Part shown: one piece after another, positions 1-8,720 of the stretch | Position numbering within the stretch: position 1 is the stretch's first letter | How the letters are laid out: the number at the start of each line of letters is the position of its first letter | DNA from: Palsa-504 sp963753225 | GTDB lineage: Bacteria; Actinomycetota; Actinomycetes; Streptosporangiales; Streptosporangiaceae | DNA length: 64,000 nt | Direction: 5' to 3' | Assembly: GCA_963753225.1 (NCBI GenBank) | Contig: CAVWBQ010000025.1 | Coordinates: 1 to 64,000 of the forward strand | Made by a program: the position numbers and the translations under genes | The notes under the pieces: generated by a model | What the model was told of the DNA's origin: nothing | The model's database searches: none | What the model saw: only the letters and a program-made list of their open reading frames with translations

Positions 1-1272
1 GAAAGCCCTGACGTCCGGTTCGCCGGCGGGGTGCATCTCGGCGAGGACGTGACCCGCGACGACCTGCTGTCGGCGTACGACGCGGTGATCTACGCGACCG
101 GGGCGATGCGGGACCGGCGGCTCGGCATCGGTGGTGAGGACCTGCCCGGCAGCTACGCCGCCACCGACTTCGTGAACTGGTACTGCGGCCACCCGGACGT
201 GGACGCCGGCGCGTTCACCCTGGACGCCGAGTCGGTCGCGGTGATCGGCGTGGGCAACGTGGCCGTCGACGTGGCCAGGATCCTGGCCAGGGACCCGCAC
301 GAACTGCACACGACCGACGTCCCGCAACCCGTCCTCGAGGCGCTGCACGCGAGCAAGGTGCGCGAGGTCCACATGATCGGCCGCCGCGGGCCCGCGCACG
401 CCAAGTTCACCACCAAGGAGCTGCGCGAGCTAGGTGAACTGCCCGGCGTCGAGGTGGTGGTGCACGCCGACGAGGCCGACCTGAGCGCGTTCGACCTGGC
501 CGGCGAGGGTGTCACGCTGATCGAGTCCGACCGGCGGGTACGCGGCAACATGGTAGCGATCACCAAGTGGGCGCAGGGTGCCGTGGACTCTTCGCCCGAG
601 CCCGCGGCTTCCGGGCATAGCCGGCGGCTGATCGTGCGTTTCTGGCTGCGGCCGACCGAGATCCTGGGTACCGAACGAGTCGAGGGAATCACCCTCGAGC
701 GCACGGCGATCAGCGCCGACGGGAAATTCGGCGGCGTCGGCGAGTTCGAGACGCTAGACGCGCAGATGGTGCTGCGTTCGGTGGGATACCAGAGCGTCCC
801 GCTGCCCGGCGTGCCGTTCGACGAGCGTGCCTCGGTGGTACCCAACGCCCAGGGGCGCGTCCTGGGCGAGGACGGCGCGCCGCTGCCGGGCGAGTACGTG
901 GCGGGCTGGCTCAAGCGCGGCCCCACCGGCGTGATCGGCACCAACAAGTCCGACGCGGCCGAAACCGTCCGCTGCCTGCTCGAGGACCTGGCCGGCGGCC
1001 CCGGCGGGGGCGACGTCGCGCTGCCGCGGGCCGGCCTGCTGCGCTATCCCGACCGGCCCGCCCCGTCCGCCGACCCGGCCGCGCCGGCGGACGGGGAGTG
1101 GCCGCTGGCCGGCGTGCTCGCCGGGCGCGGCGTCGCGCCGGTCTCTTACGCCGAGTGGCTGCGCATCGAGACCGCCGAAGCCGACCTGGCCAAGGCGCTC
1201 GGCCGCGGCGAGCGAGTCAAGCTGCACAACGCCGAAGCCATCTGGTCCGCCTGCCGCCCCCCGGCCGAATAA
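1..1272 (+). CDS. fprA: NADPH-ferredoxin/adrenodoxin-type reductase, 5' end missing
   Basis: The reading frame is already open at base 1, so the N-terminal FAD GxGxxG motif lies outside the window; the first GTG, at 31, is internal. The visible part carries an NADP Rossmann motif (VIGVGNVAVDVARIL, about nt 235-290), the paired arginines of RRGPAHAKFT that usually hold the NADP 2'-phosphate, and the C-terminal GWLKRGPTGVIGTNK stretch typical of the FprA/adrenodoxin reductase family. The family moves electrons from NADPH to ferredoxin for P450s and other redox enzymes in the cytosol. The 3' end lies in a short tandem repeat. Confidence 0.93.
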   Translation, partial: ESPDVRFAGGVHLGEDVTRDDLLSAYDAVIYATGAMRDRRLGIGGEDLPGSYAATDFVNWYCGHPDVDAGAFTLDAESVAVIGVGNVAVDVARILARDPHELHTTDVPQPVLEALHASKVREVHMIGRRGPAHAKFTTKELRELGELPGVEVVVHADEADLSAFDLAGEGVTLIESDRRVRGNMVAITKWAQGAVDSSPEPAASGHSRRLIVRFWLRPTEILGTERVEGITLERTAISADGKFGGVGEFETLDAQMVLRSVGYQSVPLPGVPFDERASVVPNAQGRVLGEDGAPLPGEYVAGWLKRGPTGVIGTNKSDAAETVRCLLEDLAGGPGGGDVALPRAGLLRYPDRPAPSADPAAPADGEWPLAGVLAGRGVAPVSYAEWLRIETAEADLAKALGRGERVKLHNAEAIWSACRPPAE

Positions 1273-1296
1273 CCCCCGGCCGAGAACCCCCGGCCC
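1258..1296. repeat. Tandem repeat across the fprA stop codon
   Basis: A CCCCCGGCCGA-based unit of 14-15 bp occurs two full times plus a partial third copy. The first copy contains the fprA TAA stop. It is one of several stop-proximal tandem duplications in this window. Confidence 0.6.
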
Positions 1297-1334
1297 ATTC
1301 CCGAAATTCCACCAGAAAAATGATCGGCCTTTTT

Positions 1335-1380
1335 ATTGCGGGTCGCTGCACCCCTATTAGGGGGAGTAGCGATCCGCAAT
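1335..1380. other. Strong stem-loop downstream of fprA
   Basis: Arms 1335-1347 and 1368-1380 pair over 13 bp with one G-T wobble. Inside them a second CCCCT/AGGGG stem closes an ATT loop. T-rich sequence (TTTTT) lies before it and CTTTAG after it. It could be the fprA terminator or a small structured RNA; no strong 3' U-run is present to decide. Confidence 0.5.
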
Positions 1381-1558
1381 CTTTAGTCGCCATTTCTGTG
1401 CCGGGTGCTCGCAATACGGTTGGTGGTTTTGGTGCGGGAGTCGCCCGTGGGGCTGGGGCGATCGCACAGCGGCCGGACGGGCGCGCCGAAATGTCACTGC
1501 CTGTCCGCATCATGGCTGTGAAGGCGGGACAGCCACGGTGGACGATGGAGGAAGCGAA

Positions 1559-1855
1559 ATGGCAGACCACAATGGCGTCCTGATGATGCAGCGGGCGCTG
1601 CTGGCCGGGACGCTCGGGCTGGCGATGGCACGGAAGGCGGCGGCGATCCTGGAGGGTGACCCCCAGGGCGGCCAGGACCGGATGTCGCAGGACGACCGGA
1701 GCAAGGACGGTGCCGTGCTGCGGGCAATCCTGGACGCGGCGAACGAGTGCCTCGGGCACTTCGACGACCGGCCCCCGGCGGAGCGCTGGTGCGATACCCT
1801 GTTTCACCTCCTCGACCTGGCGGCGTTCGCCGCCGAGCTAGGCGGCCATGCCTAG
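1559..1855 (+). CDS. Small hypothetical protein (98 aa)
   Basis: The ATG at 1559 is chosen because GGAGG (1547-1551) lies 7 nt upstream; a GTG at 1538 is possible but lacks a ribosome site. The product is mostly helical and alanine-rich, with an acidic, Asp-rich middle (around residues 35-50) and a conserved-looking aromatic/Cys patch (ERWCDTLFHLLDLAAF) near the C-terminus. There is no signal peptide or clear membrane segment. I do not recognise the family. The stop is followed by further in-register stops (TAGCTAGTAG). Confidence 0.6.
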   Translation: MADHNGVLMMQRALLAGTLGLAMARKAAAILEGDPQGGQDRMSQDDRSKDGAVLRAILDAANECLGHFDDRPPAERWCDTLFHLLDLAAFAAELGGHA

Positions 1856-1986
1856 CTAGTAGCGTGCGCAATAACTGCGACAAAACCGCCGCGCGGAAAT
1901 CCTCCTGATTCGTGTCAAAAGCGTGCTTACAGGATTAGCGCGTGCTCACGCGGGGAAAGGCTCCATCGACGCCAGATGGGACCGCG

Positions 1987-2622
1987 ATGACAAGATACGG
2001 CCAAATCGGATGGCGTATGGCTGCGGTAGCGGCCTTTGTCGGCACGGCCGCGCTCGCCATCGTGCTGTCACGCGCTCCGGCTGACAGCGGTGTCTCGCTC
2101 TCTTCCGAACTCTCCGGCCGGGTGTGTTCCACGTCCGGGCTCGAGGCATGGCTCGGGCTCGGCGGGGCCGGAGCGGCTAGGCCGGGGACTGCCGACCCGC
2201 CCGGCGCCTACCCGGCCAGGGAAACCTTCTACACGCTGGAGTTCACCAACGTCTCCGACCGCGCCTGCAGCCTGTACGGCTATCCGGCGGTGTCCGCCTA
2301 CCGGGACAGTCCGGTGGCCGGCGGCCCGATCGGCGGCCCCATCGGCGGCAGCGCGATCCGCGACACCTCGGTCCGGCCGAAGCCGGTGATGCTCCAGCCC
2401 GGGGCGACGGCGCACGCCGTGCTGCGGGTCACCGGCGCTACCCAGCCGGCCGGGTGCGCGGAGGTGACCGCCGAGGAACTCCGGATCACGCTGCCGCGGC
2501 AGGCCCGGCCGTCGTTCGTGCCTGCGCATATCCCGGTGTGCTCGGAGAAGGGGCACGTCTCGCTGAGAGTGCAGGCCATCCAGGCGCGACCGGGCGTGCC
2601 CGGCTACACCATGACGCCGTGA
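1987..2622 (+). CDS. DUF4232-type exported or membrane-anchored protein
   Basis: Residues about 8-28 form one hydrophobic segment (GWRMAAVAAFVGTAALAIVLS) that acts as a signal or anchor. The rest matches the DUF4232 pattern: a beta-rich region with FTNVSDRACSLYGYPAVSA, a basic/Pro linker and a late cysteine (PVCSEKGHVSLRVQA). Such proteins are common actinomycete cell-surface proteins without a known biochemical role. An upstream start at 1942 (15 more residues) is possible; the ATG at 1987 sits closer to the hydrophobic segment. Confidence 0.7.
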   Translation: MTRYGQIGWRMAAVAAFVGTAALAIVLSRAPADSGVSLSSELSGRVCSTSGLEAWLGLGGAGAARPGTADPPGAYPARETFYTLEFTNVSDRACSLYGYPAVSAYRDSPVAGGPIGGPIGGSAIRDTSVRPKPVMLQPGATAHAVLRVTGATQPAGCAEVTAEELRITLPRQARPSFVPAHIPVCSEKGHVSLRVQAIQARPGVPGYTMTP

Positions 2623-2709
2623 ATCACGCCGGGGCCGGGCAGTCATCCGCGCCGTGGGGGAGAAACAGGTCCGAACGGCCTCAACGTTTCCTAGCGTGCG
2701 CCCGGCGGG

Positions 2710-2715
2710 GACAAT
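2710..2715 (+). promoter_or_regulatory. Candidate leaderless -10 element (GACAAT) for ppk
   Basis: GACAAT ends 7 nt before the ATG at 2723, so transcription would begin at about the start codon. The same hexamer sits 6 nt before hemQ and the MmcQ/YjbR gene. Confidence 0.5.
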
Positions 2716-2722
2716 GTGGTTC

Positions 2723-4855
2723 ATGGGTGTCAGCCAGATGAGCCTTCCCGCCGCAGAAGGACCCGAGGAACACGACGAGGCGCGGGCGGGCGCCGGAGCC
2801 GCACTACCCCCGGAGCGTTACCTGGACCGGGAGGAAAGCTGGCTCAGATTCAACGAGCGCGTGCTCGAGCTCGCCGAGGACGAGTCGGTCCCGCTGCTGG
2901 AGCGCGTGCGGTTCCTCGCCATTTTCGCGACCAACCTGGACGAGTTCTTCATGGTCCGGGTGGCCGGGCTGGTCCGCCGGATGGTGGCCGGCTTCCCGGT
3001 CGAGGGCAACGGGATACAGCTGCCCGGGCAGGTGCTGGAGAACACCCTGGAGCTCGGGGGCCAGCTGACCGTCCGGCACGCCCGCGCGTTCAGCGAGCGC
3101 ATCGGCCCGGAACTGGCCGGGCAGGGGATCGAGATCCTGCGCTGGAAGGAACTGTCCTCCGGGGAACGGGACAACCTCGGCGACCTGTTCCGCCAGCGCA
3201 TCTACCCGGTGCTCACCCCGCTGGTGGTCGACCCGGCGCATCCGTTCCCGTTCATCTCCGGCCTGTCCCTCAACCTCGCCGTCATGATCGCCGACCCGCG
3301 CACAGACGCGACGGTGTTCGCCAGGGTCAAGGTGCCGCCGCTGCTGCCCAGGTTCCTGGCCGTGGCGCAGAACCGGTTCGTGCCGATCGAGGATGTCATC
3401 GCGACGCACCTGACCGACCTGTTCGGCGACGTCGAGATCATCGAGCAGCACGCGTTCCGTGTCACCCGGATCAGGGACCTGGAGGTCGACGAGGACCTCA
3501 CCGAGAACCTGCTGCAGGCCATGGAGCGGGAACTGGTGCGGCGCAGGTTCGAGCCCGCGGTCCGGCTCGAGGTCGAGGACACGATGTCCGCCGACGTGCT
3601 GGACCGGCTCGTCACCGAGCTGGACATCGACAAGCGCGCCGTGTACCGGGTTCCCGGCCCGCTCGATCTGAGTGGCCTGTTCACGCTGGCCGACCTGAAC
3701 TTCGGCGAACTGAGGTACCCGGCGTTCGTTCCGTCCACCCGGGCAGTCTCCCAGGACAACAGCATCTTCACCGCCATCGCCGAACGCGACATCCTCGTCC
3801 ACCACCCCTACGACTCGTTCGCCGCGTCGGTCGAGCGGCTGATCGACGAGGCCGCCGAGGATCCGCGGGTCCTCGCGATCAAGCAGACGCTCTACCGGAC
3901 CAGCGGCCAGTCGCCGATCGTGGACGCGCTGATCGACGCGGCCGAGGCGGGCAAGCAGGTCGTCGTGGTGGTGGAGATCAAGGCCAGGTTCGATGAGCGC
4001 GCTAACATCGCCTGGGCGCGCAAGCTGGAGGAAGCGGGCTGCCACGTCGTCTACGGCTTCGTCGGACTGAAAACGCACGCCAAGATGGCGCTGATCGTGC
4101 GCGAGGAGCCCGACGGGACGCTGCGCCGGTACTGCCACCTGGGCACCGGCAACTACCACCCGACCACGGCCAGGATCTACGAGGACTACGGGCTGCTCAC
4201 CGCCGACCCGGCGGTCGGCGAGGACGTCACCGCGCTGTTCAACCACCTGACCGGGTACAGCAGGACGAAGGCGTACCAGCGGCTGCTGGTGGCGCCGGAG
4301 TCGCTGCGGGCCGGCATCGTCAGCCGGATCAACCGGCAGGCCGAGCGGCACCGGGCCGGCCAGCCCGCCCGGATCGCGTTCAAGACCAACGCGCTGGTCG
4401 ACGAGGCGGTGGTCGACGCGCTGTACCGGGCGTCGCAGGCGGGCGTCCAGGTGGACCTGTGGGTGCGCGGCATCTGCACGCTGCGGCCCGGCATCCCCGG
4501 GCTGTCCGAGCAGATCAGGGTGCGCAGCGTGCTCGGCCGGTTCCTCGAGCACTCGCGGGTCTACGCGTTCGGTACCGGCGAGGACGACGATAGCGAGATC
4601 TGGCTGGGCAGCGCCGATATGATGCACAGGAACCTGGATCGCCGGGTAGAGCTGGCCGTCCAGGTCATGGACGCCGGTCACCAGCGGGGATTGCGCCGGT
4701 TTCTCGATATCGGCATGGACGACGGGACGGCTAGCTGGTGGCTGAACGCGGACGGGCACTGGACCAGGCACAGCCGGGACGAGGCCGGGAATCCGCTGCG
4801 CGACGTGCAGGAGGCCCTGGTCAGGGAACGGCGGGTCCGCTCGGCAGATGACTGA
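2723..4855 (+). CDS. ppk: Polyphosphate kinase 1
   Basis: The enzyme reversibly polymerises the ATP gamma-phosphate into inorganic polyphosphate. The N-terminal motif YLDREESWLRFNERVLELA (near residue 33), the HLGTGNYHPTTAR segment (about 475) and the late MMHRNLDRRVELA motif (about 633) carry the conserved family residues, including the two active-site histidines. About 710 aa is normal. The frame is open further upstream (from 2654), but the ATG at 2723 fits the leaderless -10 and the usual N-terminal length. The last 8 bp overlap the following Nudix gene, which suggests cotranscription. Confidence 0.95.
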   Translation: MGVSQMSLPAAEGPEEHDEARAGAGAALPPERYLDREESWLRFNERVLELAEDESVPLLERVRFLAIFATNLDEFFMVRVAGLVRRMVAGFPVEGNGIQLPGQVLENTLELGGQLTVRHARAFSERIGPELAGQGIEILRWKELSSGERDNLGDLFRQRIYPVLTPLVVDPAHPFPFISGLSLNLAVMIADPRTDATVFARVKVPPLLPRFLAVAQNRFVPIEDVIATHLTDLFGDVEIIEQHAFRVTRIRDLEVDEDLTENLLQAMERELVRRRFEPAVRLEVEDTMSADVLDRLVTELDIDKRAVYRVPGPLDLSGLFTLADLNFGELRYPAFVPSTRAVSQDNSIFTAIAERDILVHHPYDSFAASVERLIDEAAEDPRVLAIKQTLYRTSGQSPIVDALIDAAEAGKQVVVVVEIKARFDERANIAWARKLEEAGCHVVYGFVGLKTHAKMALIVREEPDGTLRRYCHLGTGNYHPTTARIYEDYGLLTADPAVGEDVTALFNHLTGYSRTKAYQRLLVAPESLRAGIVSRINRQAERHRAGQPARIAFKTNALVDEAVVDALYRASQAGVQVDLWVRGICTLRPGIPGLSEQIRVRSVLGRFLEHSRVYAFGTGEDDDSEIWLGSADMMHRNLDRRVELAVQVMDAGHQRGLRRFLDIGMDDGTASWWLNADGHWTRHSRDEAGNPLRDVQEALVRERRVRSADD

Positions 4856-5828
4856 TGCCACCCTGGCGGCAGGCGCGGCGATCTGGCGTCCTCCGGTAGT
4901 TCCCGCGGAGGACGCCGAGGTCCTGCTCGTCCACCGGCCCAAGTACGACGACTGGTCGCTGCCCAAGGGCAAGAGCGAGCCAGACGAGCACATCCTGCTC
5001 ACCGCGGTGCGCGAGGTGTGGGAGGAGACCTGTGTACGGCCGGTGCTCGGCCCGCGGCTGCCGACCGTGGAGTACATCAGCTCGGGCCGGCCCAAGCGGG
5101 TCAGCTACTGGTCGGCGTTCAGCCACCGGGCCGAGGCGGCGCCGGGCAACGAGATCGACGCGGTGTCCTGGCTGCCGCTGACGCAGGCTCGCGAGCAGCT
5201 GGCCGATACCAACGATGACCCGGTGATCTCCGCCTTCCGGCCGGTCGAGACGGTGCCGCTGATCCTGGTCAGGCACGCCTCGGCGGGGCACAAGGCGGAC
5301 TGGCCCGGCGAGGACGCGGTGCGTCCGCTCGACGAGCACGGGGTGGCCGACGCGCGGACCCTCGCCGGCCTGATGGCCTGCTTCGCCCCCGTCGCGCGGG
5401 TGATCAGCTCGCCCGCGTTGCGCTGCACCGATACCGTGCGCCCGTACGCGTCGAGGTTCTCCGGGACGGTCGAGACCGAGCCGTGCCTGGCCCCGTACGG
5501 CCGCTCGGCGGACTTTTCATCCCGAACGGACCTGGCTGACTTGCTCCGGCGCCTGCTCTCCCGCCTGGTAGCCGAGCGCCGCCCGGCCGTCCTGTGCCTG
5601 CACCGGGAGAACCTCCCCGACGTGCTCGCCGAAGCCTGCTCGGCGCTCGGCGCGCCTGCCGCGGTACCCGCGGATCCGGGCCTGCCCAAGGGCGGTTTCT
5701 GGGTCGCGCACGCCTCCATGGGTGGGCTAGGGGGAGCCAGCAGAGCTGGGCTAGGGGGAGCCAGCAGAGCTGGGCTAGGGGGAGCCAGCAGAGCGGTGCT
5801 GGCCGCTCTCGAACGCTACGAGCCCTGA
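4848..5828 (+). CDS. Nudix hydrolase-histidine phosphatase fusion (MutT1-like)
   Basis: A perfect Nudix box runs from Gly41 to Val63 (GX5EX7REVWEETCV). A histidine-phosphatase domain follows, starting with LVRHASAG (about residue 139) and carrying the second His in CLHREN (about 250). This two-domain layout is that of mycobacterial MutT1, which hydrolyses 8-oxo-(d)GTP and diadenosine or nucleoside polyphosphates. Overlap with ppk fits a phosphate or nucleotide housekeeping role. The C-terminus contains three identical GLGGASRA-type repeats from a 24-bp tandem repeat, and the 3' end overlaps the convergent DedA gene by 13 bp. Confidence 0.9.
   Translation: MTDATLAAGAAIWRPPVVPAEDAEVLLVHRPKYDDWSLPKGKSEPDEHILLTAVREVWEETCVRPVLGPRLPTVEYISSGRPKRVSYWSAFSHRAEAAPGNEIDAVSWLPLTQAREQLADTNDDPVISAFRPVETVPLILVRHASAGHKADWPGEDAVRPLDEHGVADARTLAGLMACFAPVARVISSPALRCTDTVRPYASRFSGTVETEPCLAPYGRSADFSSRTDLADLLRRLLSRLVAERRPAVLCLHRENLPDVLAEACSALGAPAAVPADPGLPKGGFWVAHASMGGLGGASRAGLGGASRAGLGGASRAVLAALERYEP
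5723..5794 (+). repeat. Three perfect 24-bp tandem units in a gene 3' end
   Basis: Units 5723-5746, 5747-5770 and 5771-5794 are identical (tgggctagggggagccagca followed by gagc). They are in frame in the Nudix gene, and each carries the rare tetranucleotide CTAG. Confidence 0.95.
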
Positions 5829-6532
5829 GCCTTGGAGTTCTCCCTGGCCGGCGAGCTCGCCGGGGTCCCGGCGAGACCAGGGCATCCGCGCCTGCGGCGG
5901 CGGACCAGGCGCCATGCGATGTAGCCGGCCAGCAGCACCACCAGGGCGCCGAACACGTAGAGCGAGTACCGGTTGATGTCCGCGTAGATCGTGTCGATGT
6001 GGTCGCCGGCCACATCCCCGATGGTCACCCAGGTGGCGACCCAGATGGCCGCCCCGATCACGTTGTAGACGGTGAAGGTGAGCCAGCGCATCTGGGTGAT
6101 GCCCGCGATGATGCCGTTGGCCTCGCGCAGCCCCACGATGAAGCGGGCGATGACCACCACGATGCCGCCGTAGCGGTCCACGATCGCCTCGGCCCGGTCC
6201 AGGTGGTGAGGCTTGATCATGATGTACCTGCCGTGGTGCAGGATCAGCTCGCGCCCGGCGAACCGGCCGATGAGGTAGCCGATCTCCGCGCCGACCACCG
6301 AGGCGACAAAAGCCACGACGGCGACCACGACGATGTTCAGGCCGGCCCGGCCGGTACCGGCGAAGATCGCGCCGCCGATCATCGCAAACTCCCCGGGGAC
6401 CACCGGGACGCCGATGTTCTCCAGCAGCAGCAGGAGCGCGATGGCCAAGTATCCGTAGTGGTCGAGCGGGCCGGTCAGCGAGTTGAGGAAGCCGGGCAGC
6501 GGTGCGGGTCCGCCGCTGGCGAGAATGCCCAT
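5816..6532 (-). CDS. DedA/SNARE-associated (VTT) family membrane protein
   Basis: This 238-aa protein has the DedA hallmarks: a hydrophobic N-terminus, then ENIGVPVVPGEF (about residues 38-49), a GxxxGxxxGRFAGRELI segment, and a polar reentrant region before three further hydrophobic helices. The tail is Arg-rich and cytosolic (RLVRRRRRG). Family members are polytopic inner-membrane proteins linked to lipid-carrier flipping and membrane potential. A GACACT hexamer lies 5 nt before the ATG. The gene is convergent with the Nudix gene and shares its last 13 bp. Confidence 0.9.
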   Translation of the reverse strand: MGILASGGPAPLPGFLNSLTGPLDHYGYLAIALLLLLENIGVPVVPGEFAMIGGAIFAGTGRAGLNIVVVAVVAFVASVVGAEIGYLIGRFAGRELILHHGRYIMIKPHHLDRAEAIVDRYGGIVVVIARFIVGLREANGIIAGITQMRWLTFTVYNVIGAAIWVATWVTIGDVAGDHIDTIYADINRYSLYVFGALVVLLAGYIAWRLVRRRRRGCPGLAGTPASSPARENSKAQGS

Positions 6533-6534
6533 CC

Positions 6535-7911
6535 CTAAGTGTCACCCACGTCGGCGTCAGCCGCGTCCGGCACGTCGTTCCTGGCCTTGCCGAGAGCCTG
6601 GGCCACCGGCCCTGCGGTCAGCTCGATCTGCCACGGCCGCGCGCCGTAGTCGGCGAGCGCGTGCGCGACGGCCTGCTCGTCACTCTGCTCGCGACCGGGC
6701 CGCGGCGGGTCCCAGCTGAGCCTGCGCAGCGCGTCGGGCGACAGCAGGTTCTCGACCGGTAGCCGGTTTTCCTCGGCCAGGGCGTTGATCGCGCTGCGCG
6801 CCGCCGCCAGCCGCGCGGCGGCGGCCGGGTCTCGCTCGGCCCAGCGATGCGCCGGCGGCGGGCCGTTCGGCATCGCGCCTCCGGTGGTCTCGGGAAGCTC
6901 GTCGTCGGCGCTGGCCCGGGCCCGGGCCAGCGCGGCCAGCCATTCCCTCTCGTGCCGCCGGGCCTGACGGCCGGCGAACCCGCTGATCTTGGCCAGCTGG
7001 ACATGATTGGCCGGGTACGACCTAGCCGCCTCGACGATCGCGGTGTCGGGCAGGACCCGGCGCGGGGACAGATCGGCCCGCTGCGCGATCAGGTCCCTGG
7101 CCGTCCAGAGTTCGCGCACCACCGCGAGGCCGCGGCGGGACTGCACGCGGTGGATGCCCGACGTGCGCCGCCACGGATCGGGCCGGGTCGGGGCCGGGCG
7201 GGAGGCGAGCACCGCGTCGAACTCCTGACGAGCCCAGTCGGCCTTGCCCTGGGCGGCGAGTTCGTCCGCGAGCGCGTCGCGCAGGTCGGTAAGCACCTCC
7301 ACATCCAGGGCCGCGTAGCGGAGCAGTTCCTCGCGCAGCGGGCGGGTCGACCAGTCGGCCGCCGAATGGCCTTTTTCCAGGTGGAAGCCGAGCACTTCCT
7401 CGACGAGCGTGCCGAGGGCCACGCGCGGATAGCCGAGCAGCCGCCCGGCCAGTTCGGTGTCGAAGAGCCGCCGCGGCCGGAAGCCGATCTCGGCCAGGCA
7501 CGGCAGGTCCTGGGACGCCGCGTGCAGCACCGCCTCGGCATCCTTCAGCGCGGCGTCGACGCCAGACAAGTCGGGGCAGGCGATCGGGTCGATGAGCACC
7601 GTGCCCGCCCCGGCGCGGCGGAGCTGGACCAGGTAGGCGCGCTGCCCGTAGCGGTAACCCGAGGCACGTTCGGCGTCGACCGCGACCGGCCCCTCGCCTC
7701 CTGCTAGCCTGCCGGTGACCTCGGCCAGCGCGGCGTCGGTCGTGACGACCGGCGGCAGGCCGTCGCGGGGCTCGAGCAGCGGGACTATCCCGCCGGCCTC
7801 AGTGCCTGCCGGAGCGCCCGTGTCGGCCAAGCCACCGCGCGGCCGCTCAGTGCCTGCCGGAGCGCCCGCGTCGGCCAAGCCGCCGCGCGGCCGCTCGCTG
7901 CCTGCGGTCAC
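6535..7911 (-). CDS. rnd: Ribonuclease D-type 3'-5' exonuclease with HRDC domain
   Basis: The DEDD-type exonuclease domain begins at VAVDAERASG (Asp79, Glu81), continues through HAASQDLPCL and the YAALDVEVL motif, and is followed by an HRDC domain (about 260-340) and an actinobacterial C-terminal extension. The likely role is 3' trimming of structured RNA. The start is GTG at 7911 inside a GTGA overlap with the DUF3000 gene, indicating translational coupling. The N-terminus holds a duplicated 16-residue unit (PRGGLAD-GAPAGTER) made by a 48-bp tandem repeat; the exonuclease core is untouched. Confidence 0.9.
   Translation of the reverse strand: MTAGSERPRGGLADAGAPAGTERPRGGLADTGAPAGTEAGGIVPLLEPRDGLPPVVTTDAALAEVTGRLAGGEGPVAVDAERASGYRYGQRAYLVQLRRAGAGTVLIDPIACPDLSGVDAALKDAEAVLHAASQDLPCLAEIGFRPRRLFDTELAGRLLGYPRVALGTLVEEVLGFHLEKGHSAADWSTRPLREELLRYAALDVEVLTDLRDALADELAAQGKADWARQEFDAVLASRPAPTRPDPWRRTSGIHRVQSRRGLAVVRELWTARDLIAQRADLSPRRVLPDTAIVEAARSYPANHVQLAKISGFAGRQARRHEREWLAALARARASADDELPETTGGAMPNGPPPAHRWAERDPAAAARLAAARSAINALAEENRLPVENLLSPDALRRLSWDPPRPGREQSDEQAVAHALADYGARPWQIELTAGPVAQALGKARNDVPDAADADVGDT
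7802..7897 (-). repeat. 48-bp tandem duplication inside rnd N-terminus
   Basis: Two adjacent 48-bp units (7802-7849 and 7850-7897) differ at only about two or three positions. They stay in frame and double a Pro/Gly/Ala-rich segment ahead of the catalytic domain. Confidence 0.85.
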
Positions 7912-8708
7912 CCGTGCCCCGGTTGCCGCAGCGCCCGTGTTCCCGGGGGCTCGAGCCCGGCGGCGGCGGACATGCAGTCACACCAGGCCGCGATGTGCGT
8001 CGACAGGTCGAGGGCATCGAGATCGAGGTCGCCGTGATCCGCGGAGCCGCGCTGGTGCCCCGGTCCGGTCGGAGACCACGAGGCACGCAACTCGAATCCG
8101 GTCAGCGGTACCTCGTCCTGCTTGGCCCCGAACCCTTCGGTGATGACCCTGGTTACCGTGCCGCTGGGGACGGCATACCCGGGCACCCGCGCGTCCAGCG
8201 CCTCGGACAGCCAGCTCCAGCCGACCTCGCCGAGCAGCGGGTCGGCCGCCATCTCAGGTTCCACGTCGGCACGGACGTACGCGACGAGCCGGAAGCAGCC
8301 GTCCCAGCCCTGCTGGCCGTCCGGGTCGTACAGCAGCACCAGCCGCCCCCAGGCCACGTCGGTCTCGTCCCGCCTGACGGTCGCGGCCATGGCGGTGGCG
8401 AAGGGGGCCAGCCGCTTCGGCGCCGGGACGTCCTCGAACAGCAGGTCCCGGCGGCGCAATGCCTCCCGGCCAGCCATGAGGGCCGCCATCGCCGCCGCGA
8501 ACGTCGCCTCGGCCGGGGAGTCCGCCATCGCGGCCTGCGCGGTCACTGCGGCCCCCGCCGCCACGACCTGCGTCGCGGCCGCGGGCGTGCCGCCCGCGAT
8601 TCCCGTCACCGCGGGAGTGCCCGCGGCGGAATTACGCACCACCCCCGGCCGTCGCGGCGCTCGTGATCGCGTCGTGCGCCGGTCAGCCGGCCCGTCACTC
8701 GCCCTCAT
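7908..8708 (-). CDS. DUF3000 family protein
   Basis: This 266-aa protein of the actinobacterial DUF3000 family has no known function. A conserved central part is visible: DLLFEDVPAPKRLAPFA, then DEPE-like acidic stretches and ASWSPTGPGHQRG. The ATG at 8708 is chosen over an in-frame ATG at 8732 because TACGCT lies exactly 6 nt before it. It is coupled to rnd by GTGA overlap. The same neighbourhood (DUF3000, RNase D, hemE) occurs in other actinomycetes, as I recall it. Confidence 0.85.
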   Translation of the reverse strand: MRASDGPADRRTTRSRAPRRPGVVRNSAAGTPAVTGIAGGTPAAATQVVAAGAAVTAQAAMADSPAEATFAAAMAALMAGREALRRRDLLFEDVPAPKRLAPFATAMAATVRRDETDVAWGRLVLLYDPDGQQGWDGCFRLVAYVRADVEPEMAADPLLGEVGWSWLSEALDARVPGYAVPSGTVTRVITEGFGAKQDEVPLTGFELRASWSPTGPGHQRGSADHGDLDLDALDLSTHIAAWCDCMSAAAGLEPPGTRALRQPGHG

Positions 8709-8714
8709 GACCCG

Positions 8715-8720
8715 AGCGTA
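8715..8720 (-). promoter_or_regulatory. Leaderless -10 (TACGCT) for the DUF3000-rnd operon
   Basis: TACGCT is separated from the ATG at 8708 by exactly 6 nt, so the start codon would be at the 5' end of the mRNA. Confidence 0.6.

Noticed and set aside
2804..5095. 763-codon open frame antisense to ppk and the Nudix gene
   Set aside because: Shadow of high GC at third codon positions; low-complexity Arg/Gly/Val/Asp-rich translation, no motif and no ribosome site, while the plus strand encodes complete known enzymes.
5723..5794. CRISPR-like direct repeats
   Set aside because: The units touch each other without spacers and are in frame in a gene, so they are a minisatellite.
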